A stretch of DNA of 64,000 nt. Source: Elymus sibiricus (lineage: Eukaryota > Streptophyta > Magnoliopsida > Poales > Poaceae). Below the pieces are notes generated by a model. That model saw only the letters and a program-made list of their open reading frames with translations. It was not told the origin of the DNA and did not search any database. The position numbers were made by a program, and so were the translations under genes. This document shows positions 10,495 to 21,200 of this stretch, piece after piece. Position 1 is the stretch's first letter, and each line of letters begins with the position of its first letter. The stretch is from contig CM077675.1 in assembly GCA_039707655.1 (NCBI GenBank), positions 418,375,162-418,439,161 on the forward strand, in the 5' to 3' direction.

Positions 10495-11480
10495 GTTTCC
10501 TAGGGTTCAATCTAGTCGTTTAATTTCTCGAGCTTTATATAATAAAATGAATAATGACTCTTGGAAAAATGGCCTATGTTTTGTCTGGATTTCATTTCAT
10601 TCCCGTCCCGGCAAATCTCGGGCACTCGATATGTCTACTTTGAAGCACACGTAATGTCAAAATTCACGGTAAATTTCGGCATGACCTATGCTAAAAATGG
10701 CACATATCGAGCGCCTGAAATTTGCCGGAACGGAAATGAATCAACATTCCGGCAAAACATAGGCCACTCAGAATAAGTTTCCCTGCAAACAAGAACGGCC
10801 TCAGGCCCACAACCCATTGTATCTGGTCCAATTTGGACAACAACTTCAAATGGACAACAAGAATTCCATTTTCAGAAACATATATAAAATATTTTCAACC
10901 CTATAAGAACCCTAATTTTTTGTTTTACAATCTAATTAACTGAATTTTTTCTTAACCCTAACTTTTTCTGTTTTACTATCTAATCAGTCCTACCAAATAA
11001 TTAGGCCTACCAAATAATCAGCCCTACAAGAACCCATATCAACTCTAATTTTTATTTGTTTTACAAGAACCCTAATCAGCCCTACCAAATAATTTCAACC
11101 CTACCAAATAAGCAAGCCAGGGAAGGGATTGAGAGCGCGCTCACCTGAGACGGAGACGGGCGGAGGAGGCGTGGGGATGCGAGCACGGTGGCCGGAGGAG
11201 AAGGAGAGGCGCAGCGAGGTTGTGGTCGAGTTCGCCGCGCGCGGTGCAGCAGAGGCGCAGCGAGGTCGAGGTCGCAGCGAGGGCGGAGGAGGCGTCGGGG
11301 TCGAGGTCGCCGCGCGCTGGGCAGCAGAGATCGCACGGGGTCGTCGGCCGAGGCAGCAGAGTGAGAGAGAGAGAGATCGAGTGGGGGTGGGGATGAGATA
11401 GGGTTCGGACGGCCGGGCTATAGCTAACTTACCTATAGCGCGTTTCTTAGAAACGCGCTACTGCTAACTATTTTTTTTAT
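10495..11480 (-). promoter_or_regulatory. Upstream region of the tnpA/ULP-like gene with internal subterminal motifs
   Basis: Read on the minus strand: a GCGC-rich patch with the element's subterminal motif (GTTAGCAGTAGCGCG and a mirrored copy, 11430-11470), then a CT-rich and GC-rich leader (11140-11400) ending at a plausible donor CCGTCTCAG|GTGAGC near 11150, then AT-rich intron-like sequence with repeated ACCCTAA/CCTACCAAATAA words, then the foldback at 10571-10765, then the ATG at 10494. The arrangement suggests a promoter, a non-coding first exon and a leader intron. The leader contains a tandem duplication of a CTGCTGC...GCGCGCGGCGA segment. Confidence 0.5.
10571..10765. repeat. Foldback repeat, arms of about 62 bp
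   Basis: The left arm (10571-10632), starting GGCCTATGTTTTGTC, and the right arm (10703-10765), ending CAAAACATAGGCC, are imperfect inverted copies separated by a loop of about 70 bp. A related single-arm sequence lies at about 24955-25048 upstream of the TNP2 gene. If transcribed with the leader of the tnpA-like gene it would form a long hairpin. Confidence 0.75.
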
Positions 11481-11814
11481 TTTGTAAATTCTGTAGATAT
11501 GCTACTGTTTTCCCTTGTTCTTTTTCTTTTTACTTTTTCTCTTTATTTTTCCTAATTGCTAATAATAATTTGACCGATATAATTAGCGCATTATATACAT
11601 ATATATGTGTATATATATATATACATATATATGTATATATATATATTACATCATTTGACCGATAACGGTGTTAAGTACTCATACCAAATAGGTACACACA
11701 AATTATGGTCGTTTCTTAATTAGCGTGCGGGCGACGACGCTTGAGACAGATCTGCTTCTTTCCTCTTTTGTTCGTTGTCAAATAATTGATCCACTCGTTG
11801 TGACTTTTCCTTTT
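11481..11814. other. 3' flank of the TNP2 gene with a TA microsatellite
   Basis: A TATA/CATA microsatellite at about 11592-11646 lies downstream of the TNP2 stop codon. The remaining sequence is AT-rich with no open frame of note. It is probably the 3' untranslated region of the transposase gene on the minus strand. Confidence 0.5.
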
Positions 11815-14800
11815 TCAGAGAGTACGATCTTTCTTAGGTAATGTTGTCCTGCTTTTTCTTTTGATGTATGGTTCATCGTCATCATCATCTTCCCTCATCG
11901 GGTCACCGTACTGGTCGTAGTCTTCCTCGTTGGCGACTCCATCCATTCCGACGATGCTCCTTTTGCCTCTCCTCACGACAACACGGTTGGAATTGAGAGG
12001 GTTTTCTATGAATAAGCATTGTGTCATGTGCTTAGCGTGTACCCATGGCTCATTTTTGGTGGTGGCGCTCATCGTATTGGCATCGGGTATACACATGGTA
12101 GTGAAATGCCGGCTTTCTCTTTGTACGTTTTTAGCCCATCTGACACGGAACATCGTCGCGCTATGCAATCTAGAGTATTCAAACTCCCAGATCTCTTCAA
12201 CCCTTCCGTAGTATCTTTCAGTTACATCACCGGTCATGGCTTCCATCGTCACCCCTGAGTTCTGGTATTCACTATTCATATCTTTGGCCTCCGTATAGAA
12301 TGTGTATCCGTTGATATCGTATGCCTGATAGGTCGCGAGGTTGACCACCGGGCCATGTGCTAAGGCGTATATCAACTTTCCGTCTGGACAGCCCTCTTCC
12401 GGGGGATTAGCCACAACTCGCTCTTTGAACCAACACAAGAAAGTGGAGTTGTGCTCTCTAATAACTTCAGTGTCCGTCCTGTGCAGTCCACAGTCACGGT
12501 ACTTCTTTGTGATGGTCTTTTTGTGCAGTGCCACGAAAGGATCTACCACGTTTAGGTGTTGTAGCACTACTAAGTTAGCTATGTCAAAGTCGTCCTGTTG
12601 GCCCGAGCGGTACACATTCAATTCCCTCCAGCCGTTGATGTGACCTTCTCCTTTCGGCCTTCCACAGTGCTTGTTAACGGGCAAACCAACAACAGGTTCT
12701 CCGACGCCTAGATAATTCTCGCAGAAGGAGATGCACTCTTGGGTCAAATAGCCCTGCGCGATGCTTCCATCCGGACGGGACATGTTACGAACGAATCCTT
12801 TGATGACCCCATTCATCCTCTCGAACGGCATCATGTTGTGTAGGAATGTCGGCCCTAGGTTTATGATGTCGTCCACGATGTGGACACACAGATGCACCAT
12901 GACGTAGAAGAACGCGGGCGGAAAGTACATCTCTAGCTCATTTAGTATGACAACGATCTCTTCCTGTAGCCTTTTCAGTTGCTTCACACTGGTCGACTTT
13001 CGAGAGATAGTGTCGAAAAAGTGGCATAGATCAATAAGTGTATCACGGACGTGTGTGTCCAAAATCCCTCTAAGTGCAACCGGGAGTAACTGCGTCATCA
13101 TCACGTGACAGTCGTGAGACTTCATCCCGCTGAACCTTTTTTTCTTGGTGTCCAGATATCTGCTTATCTTCCCACAATATCCGGAACTAACTTTGATTCC
13201 AGCAAGGCACTTGAAGAATTGATCGACCTCCTTCAGATCTAAGGTGAAGCAAGAGGGGGGGGGGCAATATTCTTCTCCCTTCTTTTTTGCTTTTTTGCCC
13301 CTATCTTCTGTCTCCGTCTCTTCTGATGACTTTTTACCGGGCATGTGGAGATCTTTCCTGATATCCAAAACTTCCAAGTCTTTTCTTGCCTTCGGCCCAT
13401 CTTTGGTCTTCTCCGGCAAGTTCATCAATGTTCCAAGCAAACTCTCGAGGATATTCTTCGTGATATGCATTTGATCAAGGCTATGAGGCATGTCTAGTTT
13501 GGGCCAGTACTCCAAATCCCAGAAAACAGACCTCGTTTTCCATACCTTTAGCAGCGGCTCAGGCGCCTTCTTATTCGTCTTTCCCGGCGAGGGGCACTGC
13601 TCCCAGTTCTTCAACAACTCATCAATGTCGATGCCGCTCCGCTTACGTGAAGGTCCTCGATGCTCGACCTTACCATTGAATAGATTTTCACGCTTTCTCC
13701 ACGGGTCATCCTTCTCAAGCCATCTTCGATGCCCCATGTACACGATTTTTGAAGAACCGCCATCTTTCGATAGCTGCTGAGACGTTGTATCATCCATGCA
13801 CCTGGTGCATCTGCAATATCCGTGGCACACCTGTCCTGCGAGATATCCGTAACCGAGATAGTCGTGCACTGTCGTGATCAACACGGCTCTCACGTCGAAA
13901 TACTCTCCTGTGTTGGCGTGCCATGTCTTGGCCGGCGTTTTCCATAACGTGTCTAGCTCCTCTTTCAGTAACCCGAGATACAGATTAATATCATTTCCCA
14001 GTTGTCTTGGCCCTTGAATAATCATAGTCATGTGTATGTATTTTGCCTTCATGCACTTCTAAGGGGGAGGTTGTACATCCATACAAACACGGACCATGTG
14101 CTATGGTTGGTGTTCTGCTTGCCAAACGGATTCATCCCATCAGTACTAGCGCCAAGCACGATGTTCCTTGGATCATCTGCGAAATATTTATATTCAGGGT
14201 TTAATGCTCTCCACTGACTAGCATCTGCGATGTGTCTCAACTTCGGATTATCTCCATCGTCTGGCCTCACCCTATCCGCGTGCCATCGCATGAGCTTTGC
14301 TTCCTTAGGATCTACGAAATAACGCTGCAGACGGGGAGTGATGGGAAAGTACGACACGACTTTCTGTGGATTTTTCTTTCCGGCCTTCTTATATCGTGAA
14401 GCATTGCACATTGGGCAGATGGTTTTTTCCGCGTGCTCGTTCCGATATATGATGCAATCGTTGATGCATGCGTGGTATCTAATGTGCGGCAGATCAAGAG
14501 GGCACACGATTTTTTTGGCCTCCTCGACACTAGTGGGACACAGGCTTCCCTCGGGAAGAACTTTCTTTAGATACTTCAAAAGTTCATCCAGGCTTGCGTC
14601 TGTCCATTTGTTTTTTGCCTTCGTCTTGAGCAGTTCTAGTGTGAAACTCAAGCGGGTCACCTCGGGATCGCAACCATCATACAATGGAGTCTTCGAGTCT
14701 AGCTCCAGTTGCGCCAACTTGGCCTCCTCTCTAGAAGCAGCTCTGTCGCTAGTCGTCCTCTTGCGAAGCAGTTCTCGAACATGTGGGTCCCCCATGGATG

Positions 14801-15111
14801 AAGTTAGTAGGGACGAACACTGTGGTGTGTCCGCGTCTTCTCCGCCAGGTCCGGCCTCTTCTGCGCCATGTACGGAGCCATTTCCGACGCCCTCTTCTTC
14901 GGGCCCATTTTCGATCATCTCTTTGTCTCGGCCCATGTCGTTATTGCTTGCCCCGTCGATGTCCTCATCATCATCGTCTTCACTTATCCATCGAGTATGG
15001 CCATCCATGAAACCATGCATGAGCAGGTGCGCCTTGAATTTGCCAGCCTTAAAGGGGTCGAGCCATACTCTTCCTTTGCATTTACGACACGGACATAAAA
15101 CCTCCTTCCTT
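11815..15111 (-). pseudogene. TNP2-type CACTA transposase, frameshifted and cut at its 5' end
   Basis: This DDE-type transposase would cut and join the CACTA ends. Going downstream it shows a transposase-associated zinc-binding N-terminal region (CPCRKCKGRVW and HLLMHGFMDGHTRWI, about 15085-14985), a Tnp2 core (ADDPRNIVLGASTDGMNPF, then GEYFDVRAVLITTVHDY and HSLDQMHITKNILESLLGTL), a DUF4218-like part (HVMMTQLLPVALRG to MMPFERMNGVIKGFVRNM) and a DUF4216-like part (YYGRVEEIWEFEY to PWVHAKHMTQCLFIENP), ending in a basic tail at 11815. Lesions: a one-base loss plus a TGG-to-TAG change near 14056-14065 separates the frames 15020-14049 and 14052-11815. An A-run near 15105-15112 appears one base short. 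The first codons are missing because another CACTA sits immediately upstream. It cannot make a complete protein as it stands. Confidence 0.88.
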
Positions 15112-15300
15112 TTTTTTCATACATGTCGTCCACCGCGGATTGCCAGTATATTTCCATACAACAAGACCCCCGCTATAGCAACGCTTTTTTCCGTATCTAA
15201 AAGCCCATATATGCGTTGCTAGTGTCTGTACCAACGGTTTGAGATGTGTTGCCTTATCCAGTGTTGCTACTGTATAATACAACGCTTATATTGCCGTTGG

Positions 15301-15447
15301 TAAAAGGAACCATTGCAAGACTACAACAGATAAAGCGGACTTCTACAACAGTTCTATATGTTGGTGGTTAATGTACAAGAATCAAAATCCCTTTACTTGG
15401 CAACGGAAAATTTCCAACGCTTCAAGTGTTGGCACAGATATAGTGTG

Positions 15448-15482
<35 letters not shown>

Positions 15483-15885
15483 GCAATCAATGCTCCATGT
15501 AATTATGTATTTCAAGTGAAGGAAAAACAAGAGAATATACCGACAAGAGGAAGAAATCATATATGAGATGAAATTGTTGGATTACAATAGTGGATATTAC
15601 AAGAGGAACATCATCCAAATGTGATGCATAATCTAACTATGTTCTTGACAGGGAAACTTAAACTAAAAGCATCCATCAACATCCCTACAACTTAACTAAA
15701 ACTTAATCGAGGAACAATATCCAACGGGAACATCATCCCCGCAGCATAACAAGAACTGGAAGCATCCATCATCATCACCATCATGAAACAGAACATCAAC
15801 ATCATCATTGTAGTACACTTGCCATGCACCTATATACTTATCCATTTATCTTTTGAATCTACAAACAAGAAAACAAAACGAATTG
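15301..15885. other. 3' flank of the inner tnpA-like gene with an ATT microsatellite
   Basis: Contains an (ATT)n run at 15448-15481 and repeated GCATCCATCA / AACATCATC words near 15665-15800. No coding sequence is supported. Confidence 0.5.
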
Positions 15886-17945
15886 TTAACACACAATACA
15901 TTGGCATGATGCAAGTAGTAATAGAGGCAACATATTTCTCACGTACAAAGGTTGAGGGCCATGCAATCTTTGTTTTTCCGCATTACCGAGAGTATTGCAG
16001 TTTTTAAGACTCCGTACCAAATTTTCAATTTTCACAAGTGCCATATCAACATGCACCGCCCAGAATTCATTTTCAATCTGAACACCATCAAGTTTAAATT
16101 TAGGATCACAACATACAATTGTAACAAGAGCTACATCCTTGTTATGTTTTTTCAGGCTCTTCAAGAATACTTTAGTTCCTGCTTGTTAGAGAAAATCAAA
16201 GTAACCATAGGAAAAAAAACATAAACGAAACAGAGTAACATATGAAATGAATGAGCACTCTTACAGGTAATTCACTAGCACCCAACCAGGTCAGCGAACC
16301 ACTTTGAGCACTCTTACTGCTTGCATCAGCACCTTTTATTTATTTTTGGGTCTGGACAACAGTCTGATAGCAAAGAAGAAGTAATAAACAAATAAACAAG
16401 CTAGCACTCTAGTTTGAACATAAATGTGTATGTGATTATGAAAAGATACCAATTTGTTTGCAGCAGAAGTTTTTTCTCCCTGACGTGCGCTGACATTCTC
16501 AAGCAAAGTTTCTTTGTTCTAACCAACAATCTGATGGCAAGACAACCAGTAGACACATAACCATCGGAGCAAATATATTTTGAACATATTGTGTATAGTA
16601 ACAGAAATATACCTTATGTGCAGCAGAATTTGTTTCCCCGTGTTGAGCACTGAAATTATGATCGGAAGTTTCTTGGTTCTGCACAGCATTCTGGTAGCAA
16701 CAAGTAAACATAGGAGAACTATAGTTTGATCATGATTTTGTATATGGGACTATGATGATACCTTGTGTCCAGCAGAACATTTTTCTAGTTGCCGTGCACT
16801 GTCACCATTATGAACCATAATTTCTTTGTTCTAGGATAAAATGATACACATCAAATTTTGGGTATTGTATATGCAATTGCAAAAGATGCAAGCACAAGAA
16901 CTTAAAACTCAACAATGACAGGTTCTAAAGAGTATTTAAGTAGACAAACCTTATCTGAAACAAAATTCTTGTTTGATTCTTGCAAATCTGCATCGTTTGA
17001 TCCACTTGGCTTGTTTTGTAAATTCTTTGATGGTTTTCTTAACAAGTTGGAGTCCATCAACCGAAGGAGCAAGCACTCTCTACAGATAGCATAACAAAAA
17101 TATTAATTGAGAAATAATTTCTGGAGTGAAATTTAAGGAATTTTATTGTGTACTTTGACAAGATACAAAATTTTCTGTTTGAGTTGCGTCCATCAACCGA
17201 AGGTTCAAGCCCAATTGTAGCCATTGGATCTGAAATTTCCTACGATAGAAATAGAGAAAGGTTAGTCCACAAAATAAATGAAGGTTACAGTTGCCAAAAA
17301 TTTACCTGATTTGGTTGTCTTTCCATTCTTCTCGTCTTCTCCTCTAGTTCCTTAATTTTAGAATCTTGATTTTTATTTACTTGATCTATTTTTTCCATTT
17401 CAACTCTAAAAGCTAGCATATCTTCATTTGGTGTATCCTCCACCGAAGTAAAATGTGTATTCTGGAATAGACGTGAAGTAGAAACATCAAAAGGTTTTTT
17501 TGGGTTTGGAACTAGTCCCAAACCATGTACATGGCCAGGCTTGTCATCCCCTAATACTTTGTTCAACGCATCTCCTTTCCATGCAATCTTTCCATTGCTG
17601 TAATCTACTAATTCAGGGTTCTTGTCCATAATATTCAACTCTTCCTAAATACAGGAACAATGTAAATAATAAGAACATATATAATATCTACTTTCCATGA
17701 ATTATATGTTACAATGATGAATAATCATATATTGCAGACGGTAAGTAATGAGCAACAAACTTACAATCTTCATTTTGATCCGCATCAGCATCATCACAAT
17801 CGGTGAAGCCTTCTTCATCATTAGTAGTTCTTTCATGAACATCGGATGATTCGAGATATTTTTCAGTAGATTTATGATGTTCAATCGGTTCTTCCATCAT
17901 ATATTCTTCAGTGGATTCAACAACGTTAATTCTTGTCCGTGACAT
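15886..17945 (-). CDS. tnpA-like (Ptta/En/Spm) gene, spliced, with triplicated exons
   Basis: Inferred model from ATG at 17945 (MSRTRINVVESTEEY) to TAA at 15886. Exon 17945-17765 is acidic. The exon of about 17645-17307 has GKIAWKGDALNKVLG and GHVHGLGLVPNP, typical of plant En/Spm second proteins, then a coiled coil. An exon near 17240-17150 and exon 17079-16950 both contain PSVDG. Exons 16830-16762, 16678-16613 and 16518-16450 are three related phase-matched units of 69, 66 and 69 nt, each opening Asn-(Lys/Gln)-Glu and each flanked by AG and GT. A small exon may lie near 16317-16267. The last exon is 16178-15886, with VFLKSLKKHNKDVALVTIV and NEFWAVHVD, a region also typical of this family. 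A GC-rich leader-like block at 18940-19210 could be its first exon. No in-frame stop was noticed within these exons, but not every join was verified. Confidence 0.6.
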
Positions 17946-18169
17946 ATCTGCTGCAACATTAAAATGACCAAAAGTTTAAATAATTTATGCAAAAGACAAT
18001 ATTTTGTGGTCCTACTCGGCCTTATGACAGTCATCCCAACAGATGTGAAAACGATTAATTCATATTTCAGCTCAAACAATCATATTTTCAAGTAATTACT
18101 ACCCTGTAATCAACAAAATAAGTCTGTCCACATTTATTTTTTATCATATCAAAATAGCAAGAACGCCAC

Positions 18170-18480
18170 CGGCATGGACCTGCTCATGTCCAGCGACGCG
18201 ATGACGGTGCAAACAAGGGGCTGGCGACGGATACGGCGCAGCTCGGCGGAGCCAAGACGACCATATACGGGCTTGGGTGGTGCACCAGGGACATCACGGC
18301 GGCAGACTGCAGGCTGTGTGTGGCGCATGCGGTGGCCGAGGTGCCCAACTACTGTCGGGCCATGTGATATACAACAGTTACACGGTGCCTACAAGGTGTA
18401 CTCCTTCTTCTCACTCGACGGCGCCGACGAGTTGGCCGACGAGGTCGGACAGTGCGAACAAGATCGTCTTAACCTGTGAT
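18170..18480 (+). pseudogene. Captured DUF26 (Gnk2-like, cysteine-rich secretory) gene fragment
   Basis: In one frame the segment reads IYGLGWCTRDITAADCRLC, matching the C-X8-C-X2-C signature of the plant DUF26/stress-antifungal domain found in cysteine-rich secretory proteins and receptor-like kinases, followed by VAHAVAEVPNYC. Continuation as YKVYSFFSLDGADELADEV is in another frame, so at least one frameshift separates them, and the upstream part SSDAMTVQ is in yet another. Only part of one domain remains, without signal peptide or kinase. It lies on the plus strand, antisense to the inner tnpA-like gene and outside its coding exons. This looks like host gene sequence taken up by a CACTA element. 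Confidence 0.7.
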
Positions 18481-19729
18481 GGATGGAGTGCAGCTAGTAA
18501 ATTACAGTGCTAGTGTCTAGCATAGCTTGTTCTATGTACATACGTCGTGGTGGTGAGTGGTGACTAACACGCAGCAGTAGCTAATAACCCTTCCAATGCC
18601 TCCCTTCCCATGGTAATTGGACACAAACACAGACACGCCCTCGGTTTAAAACTTCTGGTTGAAACGCAAGATTTTGAACAGAATGGTAAAAGGGAATGGT
18701 GCAGAACTGGACTGAAATACTGCACGCGTCCGCACCTGATACCCCAACAGTTACAAGAAGCAACCCAATCTATCTGAAGACTCTCCAAAATTCTAAACCA
18801 ATAACAGAGGACAACTATCAAACACTTGGTGTGCACTATCAAATTCACTCAAGACGAGAGTAATTAGAAAGCATAGAAGGGACAGATCTGAACCAAGAAA
18901 GGGAGAGGAGGCAAAATCTTCAAGTCGTACTAGCATTTACCTTCTGTTTCTATGAATCAGGTGTGGGGATTGATCTGCTTGCCGCCTTGCCGTCCCATTT
19001 GCTGCACGAGACACGCCTCTTGTGCCCTCAACCTCAATGGTGGAATCTGCATGGCGAGCTATGAGACTCGGGAGGGAGGGCAGGCCATGATCGATCTGCT
19101 GGAGAAAGGATCCTTCGTACAAGACGAGGAAGGGAACTGCCTTGATATGAGGGAGGGGAGGAGGAGGTTTCCGATTTTGGTGGCGTAGTTACCTCCTCGC
19201 GAGAGCTGATGTTAACAAAGCGCGCGTACTTATTTTCTTTTGACTAGAATTAGTGGCTATTGGCGGGAGAGAATAGAGGAAAAGGGAAAATTGGTGCGAA
19301 ATAAATAAATAAATAAGAGCAACTACAAATTTGAAACGAAAAAATTAAAATATTTTTTATTATCATCTAGCCTTTGACAGGGACTTGTACGTATATTTGT
19401 GCCAAAGACAACCAAGCTTCCTCTATGTTTGTACAAATTCAGTGCAAAATAGATGACCTAATATTGTTTTCTATTACTCAAAACATGTTGATTGGTCGCG
19501 ACCTTCTGCACGCAGCGTTTGCGAGGACCTAATCCGACGAGACATCCAACATCCCGAACACGACACGGTGTTGCGCGTTGCGCCGGTCCACTGACTCTGC
19601 CGCTGTCAAGGACACTGCGGCGAAGTTCTCCTGCTGCCGCGTCTGAGGTAATGCACGAGGCGCCCGCGTGCATTCTTGAGTGCTAGGTATGGCTCCTGCT
19701 TCCTGGCGAGCGAGCACCGACAGGGCGGC
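18481..19729. other. Leader-like GC-rich block and AT-rich spacer
   Basis: About 18940-19210 is GC-rich with CT-rich runs on the minus strand (CCTCCTCCTCCCCTCCCTC), resembling the promoter/first exon of grass CACTA genes and correctly placed upstream of the gene at 17945. About 19230-19480 is AT-rich. About 19490-19729 is GC-rich and directly abuts the solo LTR; it resumes after it at 21206. No gene was recognised. Confidence 0.4.
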
Positions 19730-21200
19730 TGAAAGGATCGATATGGTTGACTAGAGGGGGGGAGGGGGGAGTGAATAGGCAACTACCACTTTTTAACTTT
19801 TCTTTAACAAATTAGGCTTAGCAACAAATAGGTTAGCTAGATATGCAACTAGGTGAGCAACCTATATGATGCTAACAACAATAACCATACAAGCAAGGAG
19901 ATAAACAATACAAATAGCTTGCACAAAGTAAGGGTAAGAAGTAACCACAAGTGGAACCAATGGAGACGAGGATGTGTTACCGAAGTTCCTTCCCGGTAAA
20001 GGGAAGTACGTCTCCGTTGGAGCGGTGTGGAGGCACAATGCTCCCCAAGAAGCCACTAGGGACACCGTATTCTCCTCACGCCCTCACACAATGCGAGATG
20101 CCGTGATTCCACTAGTGGTGCCCTTGAAGGCGGCAATCGGACCTTTACAAACAAGGTTGGGGCAATCTCCACAACTTAATTGGAGGCTCCCAACGACACC
20201 ACGAAGCTTCACCACAATGGACTATGGCTTCAAAGTGACCTCTTCCGTCTAGGGTGCTCAAACACCCAAGAGTAACAAGATCCGCAAGGGATTGATGGGG
20301 GGAATCAAATATCTCTCGGTGGAAGTGTAGATCAAGGCCCTCTCCTCCAAACCCTAGAGCCCCAACAAGATTTGATGGCTAGGGAAGGAGAAGGAGTAAG
20401 AATAAGCTTAGGAGCAACAATGAAGCTTTTTGTGGGAAGAGATGAGTCTCAATGAGGAAGAAGACTCACTTATATAGGTGGGGAAAAAGAGGCCGTTTTT
20501 CTGCCAAGACACGAGCATAAGCGGTAGTACCGTCCTAGGGGGCGGTACTTCCGCTTATACGCGTACTGGAACAACTGAGCAGTAGTATCGTTCAAAAGGG
20601 AGCGGTACTTCCGCTTGGGGCGGTAGTACCGCTCTGGAGGGAGCGGTACTTCCGCTCAAAAATCCCAGAAGACCGAAAGAAGAAAAAGGATGCGAAGAAA
20701 TCCTCAGGGCGGCAGTACCGCTCAGTACTTCCGCTTAAAAAAATAAGCGGCTCTCCAGGGCGGTAGTACCGCTCGGTACTTCCGCTTAAAAAAACAAGTG
20801 ATAGTTCGAGCGGCTCTTCAGGGCGGTAGTACCGCTGGAGCGGTACTACCGCTTGTAAGAGCGGTACTTCCGCTTAAGATAAACTTTGGAGCCTGAGGGG
20901 CAGAAATAGCTCCGTTGTGCCGGGAAACGGACGGGGGGGGGGGGGGTGCAAAGTGTACGTGATAATTCCTCCCAACCTTTCCGGATGCGGATCCCCTCTT
21001 AATAGTACGGATTTTCCTACGACTCAGGTCCACCAACCTAACCTCGAAAGGAAGAGACTCCGTCTTCTGATTTACTACTTGAGGGGAAGATAACCGTCTC
21101 GTGCCACCTGATAATCTCTGGAAGCTTAATGCACACGGTTAGTCCGCAAACGCACTGTCATCAACCACCAAAACTACTTAGGGAACATTATGCTCTTACA
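19730..21200. mobile_element. Solo LTR, 1471 bp, TSD GCGGC
   Basis: Starts TGAAAGGATCGATATGG and ends TATGCTCTTACA, with a perfect 5-bp duplication GCGGC on each side (19725-19729 and 21201-21205). No second LTR, primer-binding site or internal coding region is present, so it is best read as the product of unequal recombination between the LTRs of a full element. The opening words (GGTTGACTAGAGGGGGG and TGAATAGGCAACTACC) are familiar from abundant Triticeae LTRs, but I do not assign a family name. A TATA-like CTTATATAGG lies near 20469. Confidence 0.88.
20518..20878. repeat. GCGGTAGTACCGCT / GCGGTACTTCCGCT palindrome cluster in the solo LTR
   Basis: About ten short units alternate between a nearly perfect palindrome GCGGTAGTACCGC and a variant GCGGTACTTCCGC, spaced tens of bases apart over 360 bp just downstream of the TATA-like sequence. 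They could form small hairpins in RNA or serve as protein-binding sites. This is inference from sequence only. Confidence 0.7.

Noticed and set aside
10880..11110. Repeated ACCCTAA-like words resembling interstitial telomere repeats
   Set aside because: Units are not the tandem plant CCCTAAA repeat; they are spaced unevenly in AT-rich leader sequence.
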